DNA from: Arthrobacter sp. H-02-3
GTDB lineage: Bacteria; Actinomycetota; Actinomycetes; Actinomycetales; Micrococcaceae
Assembly: GCF_003097355.1 (NCBI RefSeq)
Contig: NZ_PYUI01000003.1
Span: 62,001 to 126,000 of the forward strand
Length of the DNA stretch: 64,000 nt
Reading direction: 5' to 3'
In this document: positions 8,552 to 17,153 of the stretch, piece after piece
Position numbering within the stretch: the stretch's first letter is position 1
How the letters are laid out: every line of letters starts with the position of its first letter
Made by a program: the position numbers and the translations under genes
The notes under the pieces: generated by a model
The model's input: the letters and a program-made list of their open reading frames with translations, nothing else
What the model was told of the DNA's origin: nothing
Database searches by the model: none

Positions 8552-10675
8552 ATGACTGAACTCGCCGACCGTACCGCCGGCACCGAGCCCCGACGCAGCA
8601 CAACATCGGCAGCCGGCCGGCCCGGCGCTCCGGAGCAGCCCGCCGTCGACGTCGCAGCCCTTGGCGAGCAACTGTTGGGCAAATGGGCCGACGTTCGCCG
8701 GCACGCGCGCGAGGTGTCCGGCCAGCCGGAACTGCACAAGATCGAGGGCCTGACCCACACCGAACACCGCCGGCGTGCCTTCGGGCAGCTGGAGCACCTC
8801 GTGCGCCACGAAGCCGTCCACCGGGCCTTCCCGTCCGCGCTTGGCGGCAACGATGACCATGGCGGCAACATTGCAGGCTTCGAGGAACTGGTCACGGCCG
8901 ATCCTTCCCTGCAGATCAAGGCCGGCGTGCAGTGGGGCCTCTTCGGTTCCGCCGTGATGCACCTGGGCACCGAGGACCACCACCGCAAGTGGCTGCCGGG
9001 CATCATGAGCCTGGCAATTCCCGGCTGTTTTGCCATGACCGAGACCGGGCACGGCTCGGACGTCGCCAGCATCGCCACCACGGCCACCTACGACCCGGCC
9101 ACCGAGGAATTCGTGATCCACACGCCGTTCCGGGCCGCGTGGAAGGATTACATCGGCAACGCCGCGATCGACGGCCTGGGCGCGGTCGTCTTCGCCCAGC
9201 TCCTGACCAAGGGCGTCAACCACGGCGTGCACGCCTTCTACCTGGATCTGCGCGACCCCGACACCAAAGAATTCCTGCCCGGGATCGGCGGCGAGGACGA
9301 TGGCGTCAAGGGCGGCCTGAACGGCATCGACAACGGACGGCTCCACTTCGCGAATGTCCGCATCCCGCGCACCAACCTGCTCAACCGCTACGGCGACGTC
9401 GATGCCGAGGGCAACTACACCTCCCCCATCGCCAGCCCGGGCCGGCGTTTCTTCACCATGCTCGGCACCCTCGTCCAGGGCCGGGTCTCGCTCGACGGTG
9501 CCGCCGTGGCCGCCTCCAAGCTCGCGCTGAAGACCGCCATCCAGTACGCCACCGAGCGCCGGCAGTTCAACGCCTCCTCCCAGACCGACGAGGAGGTCCT
9601 GCTGGACTACCAGCGGCACCAGCGCAGGCTCTTTACCCGGCTCGCCACCACTTACGCGGCCAGCTTCGCGCACGAGCAGCTGCTCGAGAAGTTCGACGAC
9701 GTTTTCGCCGGCCGGCACGACACCGACGAGGACCGGCAGGACCTCGAGACCCTGGCCGCGGCGCTCAAGCCGCTCAGCACCTGGCATGCCCTGGACACGC
9801 TGCAGGAATGCCGCGAGGCCTGCGGCGGTGCCGGCTTCCTGATCGAGAACCGCTTCGCGTCGCTCCGTGCGGACCTCGATGTCTATGTGACCTTCGAAGG
9901 CGACAACACGGTCCTGCTGCAGCTCGTCGCCAAGCGCCTGCTCGCGGACTACGCCAAGGAGTTCCGCAACGCCAACGTCGGTGTCCTGGCCCGGTACGTC
10001 GTGTCCCAGGCGACGGGCACTGCGCTGCACCGCAGCGGCCTGCGCCAGGTGGCCCAGTTCATGGCCGATTCCGGCTCCGTGCAGAAGGCCGCGATCGCCA
10101 TCCGCGACGAGTCAAGCCAGCGCGCCCTCCTGACCGACCGGGTCCAGACCATGGTCGCGCAGGTCGGCGCGGCGCTCAAGGGGGCCAACAGGCTTCCGCA
10201 GCGGCAGGGCGCCGCCCTGTTCAACGCACACCAGCACGAGCTCATCGAAGCCGCGCAGGCGCACGCCGAGCTGCTGCAGTGGGAGGCCTTTACCGAAGCC
10301 CTCGGCAACGTCACCGACCCCGGTACGCACAAGGTCCTGACCTGGCTGCGTGATCTCTTCGGCCTGTCGCTCATCGAGAAGAACCTGGCCTGGTACCTGA
10401 TGAACGGCCGGTTGTCGATGCAGCGCGGGCGCACCGTGGGCGAGTACATCAACCGGCTCCTCGTGAAGATCCGGCCGCACGCCGTCGACCTTGTGGACGC
10501 GTTCGGCTACGGACCTGAGCATCTCCGCGCGGAGATCTCGACCGGGGCGGAAAAGATCCGGCAGGACGAGGCCCGGGACTACTTCCGGAAGCAGCGGGCC
10601 AGCGGCCAGGCGCCCGTGGATGAGAAGATCCTGCTGGCCCGCACCACGCTGCAGTCCAAGGCCGCGCGCGCCTGA
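8552..10675 (+). CDS. Acyl-CoA oxidase/dehydrogenase family protein (ACOX type)
   Basis: FAD enzyme for the first step of acyl-CoA beta-oxidation. At 707 residues it matches peroxisomal-type acyl-CoA oxidases rather than 380-residue dehydrogenases. The N-terminal and middle domains contain the FAD-contacting MTETGHGSD motif (about residue 165). The C-terminal half carries EACGGAGF and the catalytic-region TFEGDNTVLLQ (about 450). The ATG has AAGGA seven bases upstream. The gene follows the TetR gene by 88 bp and faces away from the thiolase operon, so together they supply oxidation, hydration, reduction and thiolysis. Whether it transfers electrons to O2 or to an ETF is not decidable here. 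Confidence 0.87.
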   Translation: MTELADRTAGTEPRRSTTSAAGRPGAPEQPAVDVAALGEQLLGKWADVRRHAREVSGQPELHKIEGLTHTEHRRRAFGQLEHLVRHEAVHRAFPSALGGNDDHGGNIAGFEELVTADPSLQIKAGVQWGLFGSAVMHLGTEDHHRKWLPGIMSLAIPGCFAMTETGHGSDVASIATTATYDPATEEFVIHTPFRAAWKDYIGNAAIDGLGAVVFAQLLTKGVNHGVHAFYLDLRDPDTKEFLPGIGGEDDGVKGGLNGIDNGRLHFANVRIPRTNLLNRYGDVDAEGNYTSPIASPGRRFFTMLGTLVQGRVSLDGAAVAASKLALKTAIQYATERRQFNASSQTDEEVLLDYQRHQRRLFTRLATTYAASFAHEQLLEKFDDVFAGRHDTDEDRQDLETLAAALKPLSTWHALDTLQECREACGGAGFLIENRFASLRADLDVYVTFEGDNTVLLQLVAKRLLADYAKEFRNANVGVLARYVVSQATGTALHRSGLRQVAQFMADSGSVQKAAIAIRDESSQRALLTDRVQTMVAQVGAALKGANRLPQRQGAALFNAHQHELIEAAQAHAELLQWEAFTEALGNVTDPGTHKVLTWLRDLFGLSLIEKNLAWYLMNGRLSMQRGRTVGEYINRLLVKIRPHAVDLVDAFGYGPEHLRAEISTGAEKIRQDEARDYFRKQRASGQAPVDEKILLARTTLQSKAARA

Positions 10676-10715
10676 GCTTTCGGCGGCACCATCATCCGGC
10701 GAAGCCTTGAACGCA

Positions 10716-10753
10716 CGACGGCGCCGCTCCCCGTTGAGGGGGCGGCGCCGTCG
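10716..10753. terminator. Strong hairpin between acyl-CoA oxidase and glgA
   Basis: Perfect 12-bp arms (10716-10727 and 10742-10753), extendable to about 16 pairs, between convergent genes. No U-tract. Confidence 0.6.
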
Positions 10754-10805
10754 GGTGTTCAGCAGTCCTTGCCTGAGTCCATATCTCTGTCTGGAGGACT
10801 GCCGG

Positions 10806-12014
10806 TCAGGAGGCCGGGCCTGGAAGGACCGAACGGTAGACCTCCAGCGTGGTCTCTGTGATGGATTCCCAGGAGAAGTGCTCCTCCGCCCGGCGCCGGC
10901 CCGCTTCCCCCATGGCCCGGGCCCGGGCGGGATCGGACACCACCTCGGTCAGGGCGGCGGCGAACTCGGTGACAAACTTTTCCGGGTCGAGCGGGGTGCC
11001 CGTGCCGTCGGTGACCTGTTCGAGCTCCACGAGCAGCCCGGTCACTCCGTGATCGACAACCTCCGGGATGCCGCCGGTGGCGCTGGCCACCACGGCGGCA
11101 CCGCAGGCCATGGCTTCAAGGTTCACGATGCCCAGCGGCTCGTAGATGGACGGGCAGGCGAACGCCGTGGCGTGGCTGAGGACCTGGATGAGCTCGTTGC
11201 GGGGCAGCATCCGTTCCACCACGATCACGCCCGTGCGCTTGCTCTGCAGCTCCTCGATGAGGCGCGCGGTCTCGGCCGCCAGCTCGGGAGTATCGGCTGC
11301 GCCGAGGCACAGCACCAGCTGGACATTGGCCGGCAGTTTGGCGGCGGCACGGAGGAGGTAGGGAACGCCCTTTTGCCGGGTGTTGCGGCCGACAAACACG
11401 ACGCTCGGCAGCGAGGGGTCGATCCCGAGCGCCCGGACCACGTCCTCGCCCTCGTCCCGGTTCCACAAGCTGACGTCAATGCCGTTGTGGACCACCTTGA
11501 CCTTGGCCGGGTCCACCTCCGGATAGCTGCGCAGGATGTCCTGTCGCATGCCTTCCGAAACGGCGATGATGGCGGCGGCGGCCTCGTAGGCGGTCTTTTC
11601 CACCCAGGAAGACACCGCGTAGCCGCCGCCGAGCTGTTCGGCCTTCCACGGGCGCAACGGTTCCAGGCTGTGGGCGCTGAGCACATGGGGAATGCCGTGG
11701 AGCAGGGACGCAATGTGTCCTGCCATGTTGGCGTACCAGGTGTGGGAGTGCACCAGGTCCGCGCCGGCAATGTCCGGAACGATCCTCAGATCCACCCCGA
11801 GGGTCTGGATGGCGGCGTTGGCGGAGCCCAGGTCTTCGGGCACGGAGTAGGACGTGACCGTCGCTCCGTGGTACCCGGGCTCGCGGGGCGCGCCGAAGGC
11901 ACGCACCTGTAGGTCCACACGTTGGGCCAGGACTCTACTGAGCTCGGCCACATGGACTCCGGCGCCGCCGTAGATTTCCGGCGGGAATTCTTTGGTCACA
12001 ATGTCTATTCGCAC
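10806..12014 (-). CDS. glgA: Actinobacterial glycogen synthase (GlgA/GlgM type, GT4)
   Basis: Glycosyltransferase of the GT-B fold that adds glucose from ADP-glucose; actinobacterial members (GlgM) also make maltose-1-phosphate. The start has TKEFPPEIYGGAGVHV, the hallmark nucleotide-sugar loop, and the C-terminal domain has an E-x7-E-like motif (YEPLGIVNLEAMACG). The reading frame allows TTG 12023, GTG 12020 or GTG 12014. I prefer GTG 12014 because the protein then begins MRIDIVTKEF as in relatives; no ribosome site decides it. It is divergent from glgC, the same arrangement as in mycobacteria. Confidence 0.88.
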   Translation of the reverse strand: MRIDIVTKEFPPEIYGGAGVHVAELSRVLAQRVDLQVRAFGAPREPGYHGATVTSYSVPEDLGSANAAIQTLGVDLRIVPDIAGADLVHSHTWYANMAGHIASLLHGIPHVLSAHSLEPLRPWKAEQLGGGYAVSSWVEKTAYEAAAAIIAVSEGMRQDILRSYPEVDPAKVKVVHNGIDVSLWNRDEGEDVVRALGIDPSLPSVVFVGRNTRQKGVPYLLRAAAKLPANVQLVLCLGAADTPELAAETARLIEELQSKRTGVIVVERMLPRNELIQVLSHATAFACPSIYEPLGIVNLEAMACGAAVVASATGGIPEVVDHGVTGLLVELEQVTDGTGTPLDPEKFVTEFAAALTEVVSDPARARAMGEAGRRRAEEHFSWESITETTLEVYRSVLPGPAS

Positions 12015-12116
12015 ATGCACCAAGGTAGTCGTTACGGTGGAACTGATCTAGTGTGAAGACGTTCGGGCATGCCGGACTGTTTTGGGGAGTAACGAAGGCG
12101 TTCAGGAGCGATAACC

Positions 12117-13535
12117 ATGCCGCAGCAAAAGAAAGTCTTGGCAATTGTCCTCGCAGGTGGCGAGGGAAACCGGCTCATGCCATTGACGGCGGACCGGGCC
12201 AAGCCGGGCGTGCCGTTTGCCGGAAGCTACCGGCTCATTGACTTTGCCCTTTCAAATCTTGTGAATTCGCGTTATTTGCAAATTGTGGTGCTGACGCAAT
12301 ACAAGTCGCACAGCCTGGACCGGCACATTTCTGAAACGTGGCGCTTGTCCACCCAATTAGGCAACTACGTGGCCTCCGTTCCGGCCCAGCAGCGGGTCGG
12401 CAAGAGCTGGTTCCTGGGGAGTGCCAACGCCATCTATCAGTCCCTGAACCTGATCCACGACGCCAACCCCGACATCGTCGTCGTGGTGGGCGCAGACCAC
12501 GTCTACCGTATGGACTTCTCCCAGATGGTGGCGCAGCACGTAGCCAGCGGGGCCAAGGCGACGGTAGCCGCCGTCCGCCAGCCGCTGCACATGGCGGACC
12601 AGTTCGGCGTGATCGAAACCGACCCCGAAAACCCGGACAAGATTTCCGCCTTCGTCGAGAAGCCGTCCTCGACGCCCGGCCTCGCGGCCGATCCGAGCCA
12701 GTTCCTGGCCTCCATGGGCAATTACGTGTTCAACGCCGATGCCCTCGTTGAAGCCCTGCACGTTGACGCCGAGCGCCTCGACACCAAGCACGACATGGGC
12801 GGGGACATCATCCCCTACTTTGTCTCCCAGGGTGAGGCCGGCGTCTACGACTTCACGCTCAACGACATTCCCGGGTCCACCGAACGGGACCGCACCTACT
12901 GGCGCGACGTCGGCACCATTGACTCGTTCTACGACGCCCACATGGACCTGATCTCCCCTGTGCCGGTGTTCAACCTCTACAACTCCGAGTGGCCGATCTA
13001 CACCCGCCAGAGCGTCTCCCCGCCGGCCAAGTTTGTCCGCGGCAAATCCAACACCGTGGGCAGCGCCCTCGATTCCATCGTGGCCAACGGCGTCGTCGTC
13101 TCGGGCGGCATCGTGGAGGGCTCAGTGCTCTCCAACGATGTGTACGTCGGCACATCCAGCCGGGTCCTGGATTCGGTGCTCATGGACAAGGTCAATGTCG
13201 GCGAGGGCGCTGTGATCAGGCGCGCCATCCTCGACAAGAACGTCAAGGTTCCGGCCGGGGCCGCGATCGGCCTCGACGCCGAACTCGACCGCGCCCGCGG
13301 CTTCAAGGTCACGGAGTCCGGCATCACGGTCCTGTCCAAGGGGCAGCTCGTCCCGGAGCCCGGCGACGCAGAACGGGCGCTCTCCGCCGCCAACCTGCGC
13401 CTTGTACCGGATGCCGTCCGTGCCGCCACCGAAAACTGGCCGGAACTGCGGGACTCGGTGGACAGGGTCTCTGAGGCGCAGGCCGCCGCCGTCGGCGTGG
13501 ACTCCCAGGGCAAACGCTCGACCAAGGCCTACTAA
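12117..13535 (+). CDS. glgC: Glucose-1-phosphate adenylyltransferase
   Basis: Makes ADP-glucose from ATP and glucose-1-phosphate, the committed step of glycogen synthesis. The 472-residue protein has the N-terminal pyrophosphorylase signature [19 protein letters not shown] and an FGVIETD-type substrate loop. A C-terminal left-handed beta-helix (about 300-430) carries repeated V-x-x-G-A-x-I hexapeptides. The ATG has AGGAG eight bases ahead. It is divergent from glgA with a 102-bp shared promoter region, and followed by a very strong terminator. Confidence 0.95.
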   Translation: MPQQKKVLAIVLAGGEGNRLMPLTADRAKPGVPFAGSYRLIDFALSNLVNSRYLQIVVLTQYKSHSLDRHISETWRLSTQLGNYVASVPAQQRVGKSWFLGSANAIYQSLNLIHDANPDIVVVVGADHVYRMDFSQMVAQHVASGAKATVAAVRQPLHMADQFGVIETDPENPDKISAFVEKPSSTPGLAADPSQFLASMGNYVFNADALVEALHVDAERLDTKHDMGGDIIPYFVSQGEAGVYDFTLNDIPGSTERDRTYWRDVGTIDSFYDAHMDLISPVPVFNLYNSEWPIYTRQSVSPPAKFVRGKSNTVGSALDSIVANGVVVSGGIVEGSVLSNDVYVGTSSRVLDSVLMDKVNVGEGAVIRRAILDKNVKVPAGAAIGLDAELDRARGFKVTESGITVLSKGQLVPEPGDAERALSAANLRLVPDAVRAATENWPELRDSVDRVSEAQAAAVGVDSQGKRSTKAY

Positions 13536-13537
13536 GG

Positions 13538-13571
13538 CCGGTGCCCTGCCGGAGGTCCGGCAGGGCACCGG
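13538..13571 (+). terminator. glgC terminator hairpin
   Basis: Perfect 15-bp arms (13538-13552 and 13557-13571) with a 4-base loop, three bases after the glgC stop. It abuts the promoter of the next gene: a TAAAAT hexamer starts eight bases after the hairpin. Confidence 0.85.
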
Positions 13572-13591
13572 TTGCCTGTAAAATTGGGGCA

Positions 13592-15100
13592 ATGAGCTCC
13601 CCCGATCTATCCTCCGATGTTTCCGTTGCTGCGTTGACCCCAGCCGAGCCGGCCGCTGCCGAGCTGACCCCGGAGGAGATTCGGGCTTGCCTGAAGGTCC
13701 TGAACACCATCCACGCGTATGACGAGGAACACCCGGACTACGTCTCCGTCCGCCGTGCCACCGGAAAGATGTTCAAGGCGGTCAAGCGCCACCGCCGGGT
13801 TGCCAAGCGCGATGAGATCGCCGAAGCGGACCGCGCCGTCATCGCCCAGACAGCGACGGCGGCCCCGGACAGGATCGACGACGAGACGCGCGGCAACAAG
13901 CTTGCCCCGTCCGCGACCGGCGAAATCGCCGGGCACCTCATCAGGTCTCGCCCGTGCTACATCTGCAAGCAGCACTACACCCAGGTGGACGCCTTTTATC
14001 ACCAGCTGTGCCCCGAGTGTGCCATGTTCAGCCACAGTAAGCGCGACGCGCGCACCGACCTGACCGGCCGCAATGCCCTGTTGACCGGCGGCCGGGCCAA
14101 GATCGGCATGTACATCGCGCTCCGGCTCCTCCGGGACGGCGCCCACACCACCATCACCACACGCTTCCCGAAGGACGCCGCGCGCCGCTTTGCGGCCATG
14201 GAGGACAGTGCCGACTGGCTGCACCGGCTCCGGATCGTGGGCATCGACCTCCGGGATCCGTCCCAGGTGATGGCCCTGACGGACTCCCTGGACGCCGCAG
14301 GACCGCTGGACATCATCATCAACAACGCGGCCCAGACGGTGCGGCGCTCCGGAAACGCCTATAAGCCCCTGGTCGACGCCGAGGACGAGCCGCTGCCCGC
14401 CGCCCTCCAGGCCGGCAATGGGGGCCCCGAGCTCGTCACGTTCGGCCACGCGCATGACAAGCACCCGCTGGCACTGGCCAGCACGGTGCTTGAACACCCC
14501 GTGCTGGCCGGGGACGCCATCACCTCCCTGGCCCTGTCCACGGGTTCTGCCTCACTGGAGCGCATTGCCTCGGGCACCGCGATCGACGCCGGCGGGCTGG
14601 TGCCGGATCTCGCCACGATCAACAGCTGGACCCAGGTGGTGGACGAGGTGGACCCGCTGGAGATGCTCGAAGTGCAGCTGTGCAACGTAACGGCCCCGTT
14701 CCTGCTGGTGAGCCGGCTCCGCGGCGCCATGAAGCGCTCCACCGCGCGGCGGAAGTACATCGTCAACGTCAGCGCCATGGAAGGTCAGTTCTCCCGCGCC
14801 TACAAGGGCCCCGGGCACCCGCACACGAACATGGCCAAGGCGGCGCTGAACATGATGACGCGCACCAGTGCCCAGGAAATGCTTGACGCCGACGGGATCC
14901 TGATGACCGCAGTGGATACCGGCTGGATCACGGACGAGCGCCCGCACTACACCAAGGTCCGTCTCATGGAAGAGGGCTTCCACGCGCCCCTGGACCTGGT
15001 TGACGGCGCGGCCCGCGTCTATGACCCGATCGTCATGGGCGAGGCCGGCGAAGATCAGTACGGCGTCTTCCTCAAGGACTACAAGCCCAGCCCCTGGTGA
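13592..15100 (+). CDS. SDR-fold oxidoreductase with inserted zinc-ribbon-like module
   Basis: A 502-residue protein. Residues 1-115 are a polar helical region. Cys122, Cys125, Cys140 and Cys143 form two C-x2-C knuckles (CYIC and CPEC) resembling a zinc ribbon. From about 155 a short-chain dehydrogenase fold follows, with TGGRAKIG (165-172) as the nucleotide loop and NNAAQT (244-249). The usual catalytic Tyr-x3-Lys is absent: Lys416 is preceded at -4 by Thr412 instead of Tyr; Ser394 is kept. An unusual insert (about 250-350) lies between core strands. Function unknown. TAAAAT (13579-13584) seven bases before the ATG implies a leaderless mRNA. Confidence 0.75.
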   Translation: MSSPDLSSDVSVAALTPAEPAAAELTPEEIRACLKVLNTIHAYDEEHPDYVSVRRATGKMFKAVKRHRRVAKRDEIAEADRAVIAQTATAAPDRIDDETRGNKLAPSATGEIAGHLIRSRPCYICKQHYTQVDAFYHQLCPECAMFSHSKRDARTDLTGRNALLTGGRAKIGMYIALRLLRDGAHTTITTRFPKDAARRFAAMEDSADWLHRLRIVGIDLRDPSQVMALTDSLDAAGPLDIIINNAAQTVRRSGNAYKPLVDAEDEPLPAALQAGNGGPELVTFGHAHDKHPLALASTVLEHPVLAGDAITSLALSTGSASLERIASGTAIDAGGLVPDLATINSWTQVVDEVDPLEMLEVQLCNVTAPFLLVSRLRGAMKRSTARRKYIVNVSAMEGQFSRAYKGPGHPHTNMAKAALNMMTRTSAQEMLDADGILMTAVDTGWITDERPHYTKVRLMEEGFHAPLDLVDGAARVYDPIVMGEAGEDQYGVFLKDYKPSPW

Positions 15101-15160
15101 CGTCCGGAGCTCCCCGGATCCGCCCTGGCGGCACGGGGAGCGCGCTGCGGGGTGTGGCCG

Positions 15161-15226
15161 CCGGGCCTTATGGCCCCTTGACCGGGCCTTATGGCCCTAA
15201 TGGGAGTCCGGGCCTGCCCGTAGGGT
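15161..15226 (+). promoter_or_regulatory. Two tandem DevR-type boxes and -10 of the first PPOX gene
   Basis: The 16-bp sequence CCGGGCCTTATGGCCC occurs twice (15161-15176 and 15182-15197), 21 bp apart, two helical turns. Each contains the palindrome GGGCC-TTAT-GGCCC. The second copy lies 23 bases before TAGGGT (15221-15226), which is eight bases before the ATG at 15235. This is the clearest of the boxes in this window. Confidence 0.7.
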
Positions 15227-15234
15227 GTCTGTCC

Positions 15235-15702
15235 ATGGACTCAACCACGCCCTCGCCCGATTACTCGCTCACCATGGACCAGTGCTGGGTCCTCCTCGAT
15301 ACCGAAGCCGTGGGGCGCGTCGCGCTGATCGTGGACAGCCATCCGGAGATCTTTCCAGTGAACTTTGTGCTTGAACGGCGTGCGATTGTCTTCCGCACCT
15401 CCGGCGGCACGAAACTGTGGGGCGCCATCACCTCCAAGCCGGTCGCCTTCGAAATCGACGGCTACGACGCCCACGACGAAGCGGCGTGGAGCGTCATGGC
15501 CCGCGGCGAAGCCGAGCTCATTGAGAGCCAGGAGGAGAAGGATGCCGTGGATGCGTTGCTATTGGAGCCCTGGCAGCCTGGCGAGAAGGCCTATTACGTG
15601 CGGGTCGCTCCCAAGGCGCTGACCGGACGACGCTTCAAGGTCAACCGGCCCGACCTCTGGACCACGCGCCTTTCGGACCCGCGCCGCTCCACTTTCGAAT
15701 AG
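15235..15702 (+). CDS. Pyridoxamine 5'-phosphate oxidase (PPOX) family flavin-binding protein
   Basis: Split-barrel protein of 155 residues. It resembles the small FMN-binding PPOX/NimA-like proteins that often occur among dormancy genes. Seen features are the DTEAVGRVALIV strand pair, FPVNFVLE, and the closing GRRFKVNRPDLW; its paralogue at 19.0 kb shares the same frame of motifs. The substrate is unknown. I start at ATG 15235, not the earlier in-frame ATG 15097, because the promoter and DevR-type boxes lie between them. It converges with the universal stress gene eight bases away. Confidence 0.8.
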   Translation: MDSTTPSPDYSLTMDQCWVLLDTEAVGRVALIVDSHPEIFPVNFVLERRAIVFRTSGGTKLWGAITSKPVAFEIDGYDAHDEAAWSVMARGEAELIESQEEKDAVDALLLEPWQPGEKAYYVRVAPKALTGRRFKVNRPDLWTTRLSDPRRSTFE

Positions 15703-15710
15703 CTCCGGGG

Positions 15711-16157
15711 TCAGGACTCCTTCTCGGGCGAGTGCACGATCAGCACCGGGCAATGCGCATGCGCCACACAGGCGGAGCTGACGGATCCCAGAAGCAGGCC
15801 GCCGAAGCCGCCGTGGCCGCGGCGGCCCAGAACCAGCATGTCCGCGGTTTTGCTTTCCTCGATGAGCACGTGGCGCGGATGGCCCTGGACGAGCCGGGTT
15901 TCGACGTTGGCGGGAGCGTCCGGGCCGAACGCCTTGGCGACTGCCTCGTTGAGGATCTCCCCCGCCCGGACATCAAAGTCATTGATGCCGACGGCGACGT
16001 AGCCGTCGTAGACCGGCGGGTAATCCCAGCAGGCTAGGGCGACCACTGTGGCGGACAGCGGCACGGCAAGGCCCTGCGCCTGGCGGAGAGCCTCCACAGA
16101 AGCATCCGAACCGTCAACGCCCACAATGATGGTCCGCGTGTCGCTGGCTTCGTTCAT
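15711..16157 (-). CDS. Universal stress protein (UspA family)
   Basis: Cytosolic Usp of 148 residues with the ATP-binding motif G-x2-G-x9-G-S present as GRRGHGGFGGLLLGSVS, and the N-terminal IIVGVDGSDAS strand-turn. Such proteins are strongly induced in hypoxia and stationary phase in mycobacteria. The frame is open to 16208, but the ATG at 16157 has GAGGGAT upstream and the family-typical start. Two DevR-type sites lie 80-130 bases upstream, shared with the divergent response regulator gene. Confidence 0.9.
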   Translation of the reverse strand: MNEASDTRTIIVGVDGSDASVEALRQAQGLAVPLSATVVALACWDYPPVYDGYVAVGINDFDVRAGEILNEAVAKAFGPDAPANVETRLVQGHPRHVLIEESKTADMLVLGRRGHGGFGGLLLGSVSSACVAHAHCPVLIVHSPEKES

Positions 16158-16206
16158 TGGTGATCCCTCATTGTCGTATCGGCCGGGCACGGATGGCGCC
16201 GCTCCC

Positions 16207-16249
16207 ATGATGCCGCCGGACCCTGTAGGCGCCTAGGGCCAAAAGTCAT
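16207..16249 (-). promoter_or_regulatory. Probable DevR-type box of the universal stress gene
   Basis: Read toward the gene, ATGACTTTTGGCCC (16236-16249) has one perfect and one weak half-site. A poor hexamer CATCAT (16207-16212) stands 23 bases downstream, the same distance as at the better promoters. Weakest of the set except for its spacing. Confidence 0.4.
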
Positions 16250-16274
16250 GCAGCGCCGCAGGCGGGTGGGCATT

Positions 16275-16319
16275 AGGACCCTTGTCCCGGGACACGGTGT
16301 GCAGAAGAATGGCTAAGGC
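16275..16319 (+). promoter_or_regulatory. DevR-type box upstream of the response regulator gene
   Basis: AGGACCCTTGTCCC (16275-16288) differs from a perfect GGGAC-N4-GTCCC palindrome by one base. TAAGGC (16314-16319) follows 25 bases on toward devR, suggesting autoregulation; the site could also act as a distal box for the divergent universal stress gene. Confidence 0.5.
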
Positions 16320-16382
16320 TTGGGGAAGTCAACGAACTACAGAATCAAACGGTGCAGCAGAAGGCGGCCGGACAGGAGAACC

Positions 16383-17114
16383 ATGATTGCCTGGTCAGAT
16401 GCAGGTCTCACTGCACCCGATGGCGTGCCGGCGGTTATACGCGTCTTTATCCTTGATGATCACGAGCTGGTCAGGCGCGGGCTGCAGGAACTCCTCGAAG
16501 GCGAGGGATTCGTCGTGGTCGGCAGTTCCGGATCCGCGGTCGAAGCAACCCGCCGGATTCCGGCCCTGCATCCGGACGTCTGTGTGCTGGACGCCCGGCT
16601 GCCTGACGGGACCGGTATTGAGGTCTGCCGCGACGTGCGCTCTGTTGACCCGTCCCTGAACTGCATCATCCTGACGAGCTTTGACGACGAACAGGCACTG
16701 CGCGGCGCCGTGCTGGCAGGCGCCCGGGGCTACGTGCTCAAAGAGATCGGCGGCACCGACCTGATCGATGCCCTGCGGCGGGCAGCCACCGGGGAATCGC
16801 TCTTTGAGGAAGGCGTCGCCGCCGGCGTCGTGGACAGCCTGGTGGATACCGAGGAAGTCGACCCCCGTACCTCGTCCCTCACGCCTCAGGAACGCCGGGT
16901 ACTGGAACTTGTGGGCGGCGGACTGACCAACCGGCAGATAGCGGCGGAGATGTTCCTCGCGGAAAAGACCGTCAAGAACTACGTTTCCTCGCTGCTGGCC
17001 AAGCTTGGATTCGAACGCCGCACCCAGGCAGCCGTCTTCATCGCCAGTCCGGCGGTGCCGGTGGCGTCCGGCGGGAACGCCGGTGACGCGAACCGGCCGC
17101 ACAGCGTCCGGTAG
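16383..17114 (+). CDS. devR: DevR/DosR-type NarL-family response regulator
   Basis: Two-component response regulator of 243 residues. Receiver domain (20-140): acidic pair Asp25-Asp26, phospho-acceptor Asp70 in VLDARLPDG, and Lys120. LuxR/NarL helix-turn-helix (165-225): GLTNRQIAAEMFLAEKTVKN, then LLAKLGFERRTQAAVF. This C-terminal stretch is almost identical to what I recall of mycobacterial DosR/DevR, the hypoxia and NO dormancy regulator. The ATG has AGGAGAACC directly upstream; the frame to 16320 is not needed. A DevR-type box precedes it. Its probable kinase gene is convergent, 39 bases away, not co-transcribed as in M. tuberculosis. Confidence 0.9.
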   Translation: MIAWSDAGLTAPDGVPAVIRVFILDDHELVRRGLQELLEGEGFVVVGSSGSAVEATRRIPALHPDVCVLDARLPDGTGIEVCRDVRSVDPSLNCIILTSFDDEQALRGAVLAGARGYVLKEIGGTDLIDALRRAATGESLFEEGVAAGVVDSLVDTEEVDPRTSSLTPQERRVLELVGGGLTNRQIAAEMFLAEKTVKNYVSSLLAKLGFERRTQAAVFIASPAVPVASGGNAGDANRPHSVR

Positions 17115-17153
17115 CACCTGCAGTCCGGGCGTACCGCCGAAAATAAAGGGGCC

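Noticed and set aside
8372..10030. 552-residue minus-strand open frame
   Set aside because: Fully inside the acyl-CoA oxidase gene on the other strand; composition reflects its codon complement.
15097..15234. N-terminal extension of the first PPOX protein from ATG 15097
   Set aside because: It would place promoter elements and both DevR-type boxes inside the coding region and adds a low-complexity Gly/Pro segment.
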